NCBI GenBank assembly: GCA_947561395.2 | Contig: OX387188.1 | Span: forward strand, 10,318,061 to 10,382,060 | Length of the DNA: 64,000 nt | Direction: 5' to 3' | Origin: Buxus sempervirens | Lineage: Eukaryota; Streptophyta; Magnoliopsida; Buxales; Buxaceae | Shown: positions 44,918 through 54,885 of the stretch, in pieces | Layout of the letters: every line of letters begins with the position of its first letter | How positions within the stretch are numbered: position 1 is the first letter of the stretch | Made by a program: the position numbers and the translations under genes | The notes under the pieces: model-generated | Databases searched by the model: none | What the model was told of the DNA's origin: nothing | The model's input: only the letters and a program-made list of their open reading frames with translations

Positions 44918-45170
44918 CAGGCGCTAGGCGCGAGGTCAGCGCGAGCCCGGTGGAACCAAAACAACAGAAAAAAGATGCTAGACGCAAGCTAGGCGCGAGC
45001 AAGGCGGGAGATGGGCGCGAGCGAGGCTGGCGCAAAAAGCACCCGGCGCGAGCGAGGCGCGTGCTCGGCAAGGGCAAAAAACGCTGAGCGCGAGCGGGGC
45101 GCGAGCTAGGCATGAGCTCGGTGAGCGCGAAAAGCGCTGAGCGCGAGCTCAGCGCCAATTCAGTGGACAC
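44918..45170. repeat. GC-rich array of LTR C2 (downstream site)
   Basis: Many copies of GGCGCGAGC and related GCTGAGCGCGAGC units, roughly 50 bp per higher unit, separated by short A-runs. One clear hairpin at 45,134-45,155 has arms GCGCTGAGC and GCTCAGCGC with loop GCGA. It replaces the CCGGATAC-type array of C1 at the corresponding position. Confidence 0.88.
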
Positions 45171-45968
45171 CCCTCTGCAAAGACAAACTCTCTATTTTTT
45201 GCTCAAACTCCATGACTATCTGGTTTTTTAACCTCTGTAACACCTCCCTGGTGCTCCTAGCACCGTCAAGAGACACTTAAACACAACTTGAAATTAATTT
45301 AAGCTATTTCAAATCATGACTCTAAACTTCATGGAAAACACCCAAATCCGAAAACCAAAACGAATGTGACCAACGAAGGGAAGAGGGGGCTTACATCGGG
45401 GTACAACCGATGAAGAGATCATGGGGGAACATGCTCCCACCTTCGAATCAGACAAACAATAACAGCAAACAACTAGAAAGCAATTAAATCATGCTTAAAA
45501 TACCATGTTTGGAAGGAAGTGGGAAACATGCGAGAAACGGAAAACACTGTCACATGTTTGAAATGGACCAATTTTTACTTATGCTGGACAAAAAGTTATA
45601 GGGAACATTACCTTGGTGTTTTAACACCCTTTTGAAGTGGGTAGGCTCCTTTTTGCAGCACGAGAGTGGCCGGAACTTCTGTCTTCGCCGCCAACAGTGA
45701 GTCCTCCTCCTTTGGATTTAATGGGAAAGAAAAGGAAGCGGGAAAGCGGGGTTCCAAGGGCTTAAGGTGACATCGGGTGATTTGTTTGTGGAGGCAATGA
45801 GAGATATACGGAGAGGGTTTCGAACAAGGAGGAGTGGGGAAGAAGGCTCGGGAACAGCAAAGGGAGCCAACAAAAACCCATCGAGAAAAGGCCGCATGAA
45901 AAGAGCCAACAACCCAAGAAAGCCCGAACCAGAAAGAAGCCAACCCTTTTCAAGACGGAGGCTGTTGT

Positions 45969-46050
45969 ATTTATAGAGGAAGATTGGGGTATCCGCCGGG
46001 TTGGCGCCGAGCTGGCGCCGAGTAGCTGGAGCTCGGCGCGAGCGACAAAA
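45969..46050 (-). promoter_or_regulatory. TATA box and upstream hairpin of LTR C2
   Basis: The minus strand has CTATAAATAC at the TATA position (45,969-45,975). About 28 bp upstream is an inverted repeat with perfect 10-bp arms GCGCCGAGCT (46,004-46,013) and AGCTCGGCGC (46,030-46,039). The motif matches the downstream array of the same LTR. Confidence 0.75.
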
Positions 46051-46645
46051 TGATTAAAACAATAAATTCGGCCGCTGATTTGTCTGAAAAATCTGGTATT
46101 TACCGATATAGTCCCTGGGATATTTTGATTTAATCTGATACTCTTGGATTTTTACAGATTTAGTCCCTGAGATATTTTGAATGTTTGGATATTCACGGAT
46201 TTGATCCCCGAGATATTTTCTTGCACAACCTGCCACGTGTGCAGCTTTTTGCCACGTGTGCAGTTTCCAGTTTTGCTCCTCGGAAACTTCGACAGCTCAT
46301 ATCTTCTTCACCCGGACTTCGATCTAGGCAAACTCGGTTGCGTTAGAATCGTATCAGAGCCCTCTATCCAATGGCATGGGGGTAAGCACCTAGATCGGGG
46401 TTTAGCAGAAAGTCAACTTTCGGCTCCCCTCAAGTTTGACCGACTCGCAGAACCTTCATCTGGACCCTGATTCCAGCAAACTCAGTTGCGTTGGAACCGT
46501 GTCAGGATTCTCTACCATTGAGATAAAACAAGATAGCCAATTATCACCTGATCAAAAAGTCAACCCTTGACCCCTCAGGGTTTGACTTTCTGTCTAGGGT
46601 TTTCATTTTCAGCACTTCCAGGGGTGCAAAAATAAGGTGCTTACA

Positions 46646-46780
46646 GTTAACAGATCAGCTGATATGTGGGCTTGGACTTTAGAAGGATTAATAACACTTG
46701 AAAGGACCACCTGCTCGGGTCCTTTAAACCAACCGACACGAGGATTCCCAACAAGCAAATCTCTCAAAAGATCACTGAAT
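46646..46780 (-). pseudogene. LINE-2 ORF1 3' region
   Basis: Short LINE-2 piece between LTR C2 and the ORF1 stop. No further domain recognised. Confidence 0.5.
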
Positions 46781-47740
46781 TCATTGATCAGAGAGCTCAA
46801 TCCCTAAAACAGATTGTTCAAAGCCCTCCTCCATCACATCAATGTTCTCGTTTCCCAAGATGACATCAGACCGTTGTACTCCAACTCGGGGAGGACTAGC
46901 CCGTGTCTGCTGAGTTATACCCGATCCAACTCGCTGAGGACTCGGAAGCTTTTCCTTTTCCTTGTACAGAAGATTTTTTCTCTTGATGGGAGGAACTCTA
47001 ATGGAATGATTGTGTGATCTTTGATTTGAATCACTAACCACTTCATTCTTGGCAATAAAGGGGTTAATACACTCTATAAAACTATGATCAATACAACCAC
47101 ATGAATAACAAAATTCAGGAAGCAGTTCAAATTTAAACTCAATCCATAGAGGGTTACCTTCTTCCACTTCCAAGAAAATACATGCAAGAATCGGAGATGT
47201 AGTGGGTAGGTTGATACGAACAGCTATGATCCCATTAACTTCTTCGCTACTTTCCTCATATTCTAGAACCTTACCAAACCGACTAGCCATCTGATAAACA
47301 ATCGAGGCGTCTTTATACTTCAGTGGGAGATTATGGACCTACATCCATATCGAAATATCTTCTATTGTCGCCTTCTCCGCTTCAGACTCCTCTTCTATCA
47401 CTTTAAGCCGCAGAATATGGCCATTGATCGTCCATGTTTGGGTTGTTAACACACTATCACTATCTTCTTTAGAGTTAAGGGTCAAGAGGAATTTGTTAGC
47501 CCTAACCTGAGTAACCGAGCTTATACCCACAGGTTTCCAAACCCTGTTTGTGAAATTTTTGAGAGTATTTATATGTAGGCTTGGACCCGGTATGTTGCAG
47601 ATCAGCATCACTCTCCATTTTCTTTCTATTCTAGCTTTATCCTCGTCAGATATCTTGAAAACAACATTAGATCTTGGGGGGATAACCATATTTTTTAACC
47701 TATTTGTGAGACCTTCCATCGCCCCAAAACAAAAGAACAA
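46781..47740 (-). pseudogene. LINE-2 ORF1 (DUF4283 and zinc knuckle)
   Basis: RNA-binding gag-like protein of plant LINEs. The first frame (47,339-47,740) starts MFFCFGAMEG and contains a DUF4283-type region (RKWRVMLICNIPGPSLHINT to ILRLKVIEEE). One in-frame TAG at 47,341-47,339 separates it from the second part (46,781-47,290), which continues the domain (MASRFGKVLEYE) and has the zinc knuckle PEFCYSCGCIDHSFIEC with C-x2-C-x4-H-x4-C intact. The tail is basic and Pro/Ser-rich. Confidence 0.88.
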
Positions 47741-48016
47741 CCGAAGGGGTTAAACAAAGGGTTTGAAAGAGGGGTTGCAGAAGGGCTTCAAGGGAGACCA
47801 GGAGGGCTGCTCAGGTGGGGAACAGAATAGAGCGAGAGATGGCAGATCAGGACGAGAGAGAGCGGGAGTTCGAGGCAAGGGGAGAAAGTTCAGTCGTGCG
47901 CAGAACTCCTGACACAAAGGAGGAAAGGAGGGCAACTTTCTTAGCCTTCTCTTACTTGCACCATTGCTGCTCTCAGTTTTCTCCTCTCTTTCTAACCTCT
48001 AAGCCTTCTCTTACTT
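47741..48016 (-). other. LINE-2 5' untranslated region
   Basis: Lies between the ORF1 start and the TSD. AGCCTTCTCTTACTTGCACC occurs twice (about 47,943 and 48,002, 60 bp apart), so the 5' end carries a short duplication next to the insertion junction. Confidence 0.6.
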
Positions 48017-48052
48017 GCACCAGTGCCGTGCTCGTACCATGCTTGTGTCAGC

Positions 48053-48669
48053 TGTTGGAAAAATGTGACTAACACGTTTGTTGTAAACCAAGTTTCAACA
48101 GGTTTAAATTTTAGTGTCTTATCATTTGTCTTTGAGTTTTGATGTCATTAAGATTTCAAGACTCCATGACTTATGGGTAGTTTTGTTTTTATCTTCTAGT
48201 TTGTCTTTTATTAGGAGTAGAATTCTAATGTGATCCACGTGTTAGTCTCTATCCTATTAGGATTTGGTTTTGTTTTCTTATTTATATCTATGTACAACCA
48301 GGACATATGTTTTTATGATGAAGTAATAGTGAACGTTCTCTCTCCTCCTCTTTCTTGGGTGTTGGGTTCTTCTTTTGTGAGATTTTTATTGCAGGTTTAT
48401 TATTTTGGATCTAACAATTGGTACCAAAGTTAGTACGATGGCTTCTGCAAATAGTATGTTTCAACTCCATAAGTTCGATGGGAAGAACTTTGAGCACTGG
48501 AGGAACCAGATGCAACTATTGTTTGAATATCAAGAGATTTAGGAAATCGTTGACAAATGATATGAGGAACCTGCAAGTCAAGCACAATTCTCATAAAGTC
48601 AGAAAGATGCATTGAAGGAGAACCAGAAGAAAGATCGAAAAGCCCGTGTTTTCATCTCCCAAGCCTTAG
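48053..48669 (+). mobile_element. 5' end of a Ty1/copia element (LTR, primer site, gag start)
   Basis: LTR from TGTTGGAAAAATG (48,053) to GATCTAACA (48,416), then primer site TGGTACCAAAGT (48,419-48,430). A gag start follows at 48,438 (MASANSMFQLHKFDGKNFEHW), matching the N-terminus of Tnt1/Tork-type copia gag, with stops within 40 codons. LTR C3 cuts it at 48,670. The rest of the element was not found in the window. Confidence 0.82.
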
Positions 48670-50038
48670 TGTGCACATGGTCGCACGGCGTGGGCGCGGG
48701 CACGGGCCTCTTGAAGGGTAATTCAAGAAGTTGGAATCGCCACTGCCTGATGGGGTGCAGGCAGACACCTGGATGCCTAGGTTTGTCTATTAGGCGGTCT
48801 GTGGCTTGAGATTTTAAGGTAGGGTCTCAGTTACGGTCCGGGGAAGTTCGTAGACACCCCGGTCCGCCCCATAAAATGACGGGTCCCACGGGTATCCTAG
48901 TTTGAGTCAACTTGGTCTTGGTCTATCCCACCCGATTCCTAATCCGATATGCAATTTCTGGTTAAGTCTGATCTGGACCACCTGATTGGTGTGGGTTCCT
49001 TTGATTTGATTTTATCTTTTTTAACCTAAGTGATTTGGGTCTGGTGTGTGGGCCCCGTTGGAAGGCCCACAAGATGCCAATTTGGGCTTTAGTGAAAGCC
49101 CGAGTCCCGTTTGGGGTTACATTGGATAACCCCTTTCGGTTTTGGTTGATTTTATTTTAAAGTTCAAGTTGGGGATTAAGTAGTTTTCATGCAAATGTGG
49201 GCCTAGAAATGGTTTGTGGGCCCATTGGGTGGGCCCACAGTGGTTGCCAAGTGATTTTGATTTATCTTCATTTATTTGTGCCAAAGTGGGCTAGGCATGG
49301 GCTTGGGGCCCATTACCTAGGTTTGGGCTTAGAAGCCCAAGACAATTAGGGTTGGGGCTAGTGGATCCCCTCCTTTGGTTTGTGAGCTTCCCATGAAGGG
49401 AGCTGGGCCCAATAGGCCCAAGCCCATGGTAACAGCCAAACCACCTAGCTTAGCCAACATGCTTCAAATTGGGCTTTTTGGTGGGCCTCAAATGGTGTGG
49501 CCCATTGGATTTATTCAATTATCTTTCTTTTAATTCAAACAAGCTAGTTGGACTAGGTGGGCCCCGTTGGAAGGCCCACAATGAGTCAAGTTGGACCTGT
49601 TGGGTCTAAGGCCCATGCTGGGTCTCCGGTTAACCCGAAACCCTATTGGGTTAATTGGTTTATTCAAACAAAGATCGGAAATGGGCCAAGGGGCTAAAAA
49701 CCATAAAATTAGGGTTTACAGGGTATAATCGAAATTCAATTGCGGTTATACCAAAATCCAGTATGACCGAAATTACATTTCGGTCATACTGTCTTTTCCT
49801 GCATAACCGAAATTCAATTTCGGTTATGCACAGAAAGATGTTTGCCCGAACTGAGTTCTAGGGAAAACACAAAAAACCAAACTTTTGCTCTTTTTCAAAG
49901 GGATTGGATTTCCAGGGCTTCCAGGGGTAGCCTAGGGATTTGTGGGCCCACAGTGGTCCGAGATGGAGGGAATGACCCCTTTAGGTTACTTCCTTGGGAT
50001 TTTTAGGAGTCAAGGGGGAGGGGATCATGCAAAGGGGG
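48670..50038 (-). mobile_element. Partial LTR of family C (C3)
   Basis: Starts TGTGCACATGG and follows C1 and C2 through the GATGGGGTGCAGGCAGACACC block and both GTGGGCC..GGCCCAC hairpins (49,047 and 49,558). It ends abruptly where LTR C4 begins at 50,039, before the TATA region. The upstream flank is CTTAG. Its downstream hairpin array is the best preserved in the window. Confidence 0.85.
49723..49830. repeat. Perfect hairpin triplet of LTR C3
   Basis: Hairpin 1 (49,723-49,751) has outer arms GTATAA and TTATAC. Hairpin 2 (49,760-49,790) has perfect 14-bp arms AGTATGACCGAAAT and ATTTCGGTCATACT. Hairpin 3 (49,800-49,830) has perfect 15-bp arms TGCATAACCGAAATT and AATTTCGGTTATGCA with a one-base loop. 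Starts are 37 and 40 bp apart. The outer stems differ but each still pairs. Confidence 0.95.
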
Positions 50039-51673
50039 TGTCAGCACCTCATTTTTGCACCTCCAAAAATACAGAAAATGAAAATTTTAATTGGAAAGTC
50101 AAACCCGGAAGGGACCAAAAGTTGACTTTTTGATCCAGTGCAAATTGACCACCAAACTTCATATCATTGGATAGAGGATTCCGATGTGGTTTTAACGACA
50201 CCAAGTTTGTCCAAATCAGAGTCCAGATGAAGAAGTTGTGAGCTGGTCAAAATTGGGAATAGCAGAAATCAACTTTCTGCTAAAACCCAGATCAGCTGTC
50301 TGATCTGGTCCCAGTAGAAAAAGCACTGCAACGCGATTCCAACGCAACCATGTTTACTGGAATTGAGGTCCCGAATAGAGAGTTATGAGCAGAACTAGCT
50401 CCCGGGGAGCAGTTTTGACTTTCTGCCAAAAGTTGAATTAGACATTCAATTTTGTCCCGACAGATAGAGATTTCCGACACGATTCTAATGCAGCTGAGTT
50501 TACTCAAATCGGAGTCCAGACAAAGCAGTTATGGGCTGGTCAAATATGGAAATAGCAGAAATCGGCTTTCTACAAAACTCTGAATTAGCTGTTCAATTTC
50601 ATACCAACAGAAAAAGCATCTCGATATGATTCCGACGCAACTAAGTTTGCAGGAATCGAAGTCCCAGATAATGAGATATGAGCAAAACTGCCTCCAAGGG
50701 AGCAGTTACGCATTTCTGCTAAAAATCTGAATTTGCTGCTCAACTCTGGCTCAGTGGGTAGAGAATTTCATGCTGATTCCAACGCCATTAAGTTTGCAAA
50801 AATCGGATATCAGATGAAAGAGATATGAGCAGTTAAAGTTTCGAAAAATCTGTACACGTGGCAAATAATATAGAAAGAGCAATAAAGAAAAAAGTTTTGA
50901 ATTAAATAATAATATTTTTATAAAAAATCTAATTAAGTCATTTAAATTAAATGGAAAAGAAAATAAAAAATCAAAACATGCATGTGCGTCAAAACCAACA
51001 AAAATCTAAATAAAATATTAATATATTTTGAAATATCAAATAATAAAAATAAAACAAGTGTGATTAAAATTATTATTTAAAACAAAAAAAAGGGAGGGTG
51101 ATGACGCACTCTCCACATGGAGAATAAAAAGATAAGAATAAAAAATATTTAAGTTTTAATTACATTAAATATAAAATTAAAATTTTGTTAACAAGTGTGA
51201 TTAAAATTTACTTTTGGTTCATTTTGTTCATTATAAAAGGGGGGCTACCCCCATTCTTTGGTGAAACCGAATCCCCTCCCTTCTCTCCCCCTTTCCTCTT
51301 GCACGACCCCCTCTCCTTCTCCTTCCCACTTCACTCCAAGGCTATCAAGCCTCTCCCAAACCATTTTCTTCTTTCAACCTCCCTTCTTCTTTCTTCACCC
51401 AAGCTAGAAAGAAGGTAAAGAAAGCAAAACCCCCCCCCCCTCTCTCCCCTCCTCTATTGGTTCAAGCCTTCTCACCTCTCGTCCCCACTTGCTTTGTCCG
51501 AAACCAGCAACCTCCTTGTCCATTGTTTTCACCTTAAAACCCTTTTTATTCCCATATTACCCTTTTAACCATTCCCTTTTTCAACTTCCCTATTTCTTTT
51601 AACCTCTTGAAGACCAACAAGACATCATCTTTGGAACCAAAAGAAGCACTCTTAGCTGCTGTCCATCTCCATC
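50039..51673 (+). mobile_element. LTR of family C (C4), 5' part
   Basis: Starts TGTCAGCACCTCATTTTTGCACC, the inverted form of the C1/C2 end, so it runs opposite to C3 in which it sits. It carries five U3 repeat units of about 150 bp (50,160-50,840), then AT-rich DNA with ACAAGTGTGATTAAAATT twice (about 51,054 and 51,191), a TATA box (51,232-51,240) and a pyrimidine-rich leader. LINE-3 interrupts it; the leader resumes near 58,110 with a splice-donor-like AAG|GTAATA. No GC-rich hairpin array precedes its TATA box. Confidence 0.8.
51232..51240 (+). promoter_or_regulatory. TATA box of LTR C4
   Basis: TATAAAAGG followed by a G-run, 1.19 kb into the LTR. The leader downstream is CT-rich as in the other LTRs. 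Confidence 0.65.
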
Positions 51674-51901
51674 TTTTTTTTTTTTGGAAAAAACCCACTA
51701 AGGTAGGAAAAACCTTAGTGGCACTCCAATGGAGGGAGGAGGGTTGAGGCAGACCCTGACCTGTATATTAAAAGCACTTGAAAAAGTACAACTTCACGGG
51801 AGGGACATAAAACTTTACCCCTAACAAAAGAAACAAATGACACAAAAATACAAATCTGCATAAACAATACCATACGCTTAACGAAGGCTAAATGAAAAGA
51901 A

Positions 51902-52495
51902 CTACTCTCTAATACCATAAAGACCTGATCTGTCATTGAAAAGACAGCAAGTGACTTGAGATGATAACTTTGAATAAGCATCAAATAATTTTTTTGAAGC
52001 ATGGAAACAACCTTCATTTGCTAGAGAGTCAGCCGCTGAATTTGCTTCTCTGTAGATGTGGGTCTCAACCCGATTATAGCAGTTCAATCTCCTCTTTATT
52101 TCTTTCCACCATATTAAAAACCTCCAAGGGATCAAAGCTAAATTATTTACAATGTCCACCAGAACTTTTGAATCTGTCTCAATTTGAAGATCATGAAAAC
52201 CTTTGCTATCTGCCATTCAAAGACCATCACGTAAAGCCAACAGCTCTGCTATCATGTTAGAATTGACGCCATAATGAGCAGAAAAAGCTGTTAAAAAAAT
52301 ACCATTGCAATCTCTAATGATTCCTCTACCTCCACTTAAACCAAGGTTCCCTTTAGAAGCTCCATCCACATTCAAGATAAAAGCATGGATTCTTTGTCTT
52401 TTCCAACGAACAAATTTAGCATTCGCTAAAGCAGTTGGAGGGGAAAAAATATTCAGGTTATCAAGAATTAAAGCACGTTCATACCTGCAGATTTT
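51902..52495 (-). pseudogene. LINE-3 RNase H domain
   Basis: After the RT frame ends with a stop at 52,496, the sequence continues with AFILNVDGASKGNLGLSGG (52,385 region) and AELLALRDGL, then a stop and MADSKGFHDLQIETDSKVLVD (52,216) and VETHIYREANSAADSLANEG. All four expected acidic positions of an RNase H1-like fold can be found. Two in-frame stops break it. Confidence 0.88.
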
Positions 52496-54238
52496 TTAGG
52501 GCTTGGTAATGTATGCAGTTTCCTGAAGCCAATTCTGAATTTTCCAAACTATATCGTTAACAAACATTTGATCTCCTTCAAATCTACTTCGGCATCTTGC
52601 AATCCATAATTCCCAACAAATGAATAGAGGAGAAGCTCTGAATAACATACCAAGTTGATCATTTGAGTTGGTGAATGAAAACCAAAATGAAAATCTGGTG
52701 GCCAAGTCATGAAGGGGATGATGTTGACAATGAAAATATTCAGCAAAGTGAGCCCAAACTGATTGAGCAATTTCACCAAAAGAGAATAAATGGTTCAAAG
52801 TCTCTTCTCTTTTGTGGGAACAACAGTTGCATTGAGAACATAAATTGATTCCACACCTTTGGATCCTATCATCTGTTGCCAAAGCCCCCTTCATAAGCTT
52901 CCAAGCAAACACACTTATTTTAGAAGGTATGAAATTAGACCAAATGTGCTTTCCCCAAGGATTTGAAATTCCTCTGTTTCTGACAAGATTCCAGGTAGAG
53001 GATGTAAAGAACAATCCCGAAGATGAAGCCTTCCACAGAGCCTTGTCCTTCAGAGAGGAAAGACTTATTTGAATTTGTTCAATTTGAGCCACTATCCCAT
53101 GAGGAAGAAGATTAGTAATAGTTGAAAATTTCCATGCACCATTCTCTGAGATTAAATCAGCAACTTGTAAATCCGGATTGGATATTTGATTGTCTTGAAC
53201 GTAATCAGCCATTTTACCAAGATGCGACCATTGATCATACCATAAACTAATTTTTCCTTCCTCCAAAGACCAAACAGTATTGTCATGGATGATTTCCTTC
53301 ACTTTTAAGATGGCTTTCCAGATTTTAGAACTTCCACTCCTATCTTGGATGTTGTATAATTGATCCAAGGAACAATATTTAGCCCTCATGAATTCCGACC
53401 ATAAGCTGCTGCCATATAGAACACGCCAACCCATTTTTATGTGAAGACTTTTCCTAACCTCTGCCACTGATTTTATACCAATACCTCCTTCCATTTTTGG
53501 TTTTGTTATTTGTTCCCATCTCAACCAATGCTTTTTTCTTCCATGTTCAGTAGATTTACCCCAAAAGAAATTAGCACATAAAGAATCAATTCTTTTCAGC
53601 ATTGCTTTAGGGAGAGGAATAGCAGAGAGAGAATGAATGGGAATGTTGGATAGCACACTTTGAATAAGAACTACCTTTCCTCCATGAGACAAAAGCTTAG
53701 ATTTCCAACCACTTATTTTCTTTTGAATTTTTTCAAGCAAACTCAAAAACATAGAAAAGGAAGCTCTACCATGAAACAGAGGAACACCCAAATATATCTG
53801 TTGACCTGAAGCTTCCTCATATGATTTCAGAAAATTTAAGAGTTTATCCATTGATGATCTCCTGCAATTAGCAAATATAAGGATGTCGTCTGCAAATAAG
53901 AGATGAGAAACTCTAACAGAATTTCTGCCTACATTATAATTACCAATCAAACCAGCATGAAGCATAGAAGATAATCCTCTACTCAAAACTTCTTCTGCAA
54001 GTATAAATAGAAGAGGAGAAAGAGGGTCCCCTTGACGAAGACCACGAGAGGATTTAAAGAAGCCACAAACTTCTCCTTTAAGAAGGATACTGAACCAACA
54101 ATTGTTCATGCATTTGGTTATGAGATTGCACCAAACATTAGAAAAACCGAACCTTCTACAAACTTCAATAACAAAATCCCATTCCATCCTATCAAAAGCC
54201 TTTGCCATATCAATTTTAAGAATGATATTACCTCCCAA
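52496..54238 (-). CDS. LINE-3 ORF2 reverse transcriptase, main frame
   Basis: 580 open residues. Motif A LKIDMAKAFDRMEWDF at 7-22, GLRQGDPLSPLLFILAEE at 66-83, catalytic FADD at 115-118, the thumb and linker with GWKSKLLSHGGKVVLIQSVL, and the zinc-binding region near 420-510 (ISVFAWKLMKGAL, CCSHKREETLNHLF). The first Met is internal: the same frame continues upstream to 54,814 apart from one TAG. Catalytic residues are intact. It copies LINE RNA at nicked chromosomal DNA in known family members. Confidence 0.94.
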   Translation of the reverse strand: MGGNIILKIDMAKAFDRMEWDFVIEVCRRFGFSNVWCNLITKCMNNCWFSILLKGEVCGFFKSSRGLRQGDPLSPLLFILAEEVLSRGLSSMLHAGLIGNYNVGRNSVRVSHLLFADDILIFANCRRSSMDKLLNFLKSYEEASGQQIYLGVPLFHGRASFSMFLSLLEKIQKKISGWKSKLLSHGGKVVLIQSVLSNIPIHSLSAIPLPKAMLKRIDSLCANFFWGKSTEHGRKKHWLRWEQITKPKMEGGIGIKSVAEVRKSLHIKMGWRVLYGSSLWSEFMRAKYCSLDQLYNIQDRSGSSKIWKAILKVKEIIHDNTVWSLEEGKISLWYDQWSHLGKMADYVQDNQISNPDLQVADLISENGAWKFSTITNLLPHGIVAQIEQIQISLSSLKDKALWKASSSGLFFTSSTWNLVRNRGISNPWGKHIWSNFIPSKISVFAWKLMKGALATDDRIQRCGINLCSQCNCCSHKREETLNHLFSFGEIAQSVWAHFAEYFHCQHHPLHDLATRFSFWFSFTNSNDQLGMLFRASPLFICWELWIARCRSRFEGDQMFVNDIVWKIQNWLQETAYITKP

Positions 54239-54319
54239 AAATTTTCTATTAATATCCTGACACAGCTCATGAGCAAGAGAAATGTTGTCAGAGATATTTT
54301 TTCCTTTGACAAAAGCACT

Positions 54320-54814
54320 CTACTCCCTGCTAATAATAAGAGGAAGAATTTCAGCAAGCCTTGAAGCTAAAATCTTGGAAATAATCTTATATGAGAAGTT
54401 GCACAGACTTATAGGTCTCGTATCAGAGAAAGATGATGGTTTGTCAACCTTGGGAATAATAGCAATGTGAGTAGCAGTGAATGAAGTTGGCAATGAACTA
54501 CCAGTGAAAAAATCAACTATAGCAGCATGCAAATCAGAAGCAATGATTTCCCAACACCTTTGAAAAAACCACCCAGAGAAACCATCAGGACATGGAGCAC
54601 TATCAGGATTAAGGTCAAAAACAACAGTTTTTACCTCTTCTAAAGTGGGAAGTAAAGTCAAATTGGCATTGATGTTGCTATCCAGAATACAAGGAATAGA
54701 ATCCAGACAATTGTTGAAGCCATGAGGAACAGAAGTAAAACAGTTAGAGTAATAAGAAATTGCTTCTTCCTGAATGTTTGGATTTTCAGAAAACCAACTA
54801 CTGCCTTGTAACAA
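54320..54814 (-). pseudogene. LINE-3 ORF2, RT N-terminal part
   Basis: Contains DSAPCPDGFSGWFFQRCW, IAIIPKVDKPSSFSDTRPIS and LCNFSYKIISKILASRL, ending at a TAG (54,322-54,320). The main RT frame continues in the same phase beyond it. One nonsense change, apparently of a Gln codon, is the only break. Confidence 0.92.
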
Positions 54815-54885
54815 CTTCTTATGTTTACAAACTTGAAGAGAAGCATGAAAGAACTTAGTATTTCTATCTCCTTCCTATAACCATT

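Larger units (their letters stand above)
43629..46645 (-). mobile_element. Solo LTR of family C (C2)
   Basis: 3,017 bp from TGTGCGCGCCTG to GGTGCTTACA with perfect TSD GTTAA (43,624-43,628 and 46,646-46,650), in LINE-2. It is collinear with C1: the same terminus, paired GTGGGCC hairpins (near 43,990 and 44,472), splice-donor-like GT (45,611-45,610), TATA and two U3 repeat units. Both hairpin-array positions carry a different, very GC-rich motif. An extra hairpin with arms GGAGGGACCT and AGGTCCCTCC lies at about 44,691-44,743. Confidence 0.93.
33580..48016 (-). mobile_element. LINE-2: full-length L1-type LINE split by three solo LTRs
   Basis: Flanked by a 17-bp TSD ending AGTGCCGTGCTC (33,563-33,579 and 48,017-48,033, one mismatch). 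The 3' end carries a T-run on the plus strand (poly-A tail, 33,580-33,596). Domains on the minus strand in order: ORF1 (46,781-47,740), endonuclease (from 43,245), RT, zinc-binding region and RNase H. Removing the three solo LTRs and their TSDs leaves about 5.9 kb, a full-length size. Scattered stops show an old copy. Confidence 0.93.

Noticed and set aside
44766..45170. 134-residue Ala/Leu/Arg-rich ORF in LTR C2
   Set aside because: Produced by the GC-rich repeat array; no homology recognised and no counterpart in C1.
45608..45943. 111-residue minus-strand ORF in the C2 leader
   Set aside because: Lies between the TATA box and the donor-like site of the LTR, is pyrimidine-rich leader sequence and is not conserved in C1 or C4.
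49723..49830. Regular 31-nt palindromic repeats every ~39 bp look like a CRISPR array
   Set aside because: Spacers would be only about 8-9 bp, the units are not identical, there are no cas genes, and the context is a plant LTR.
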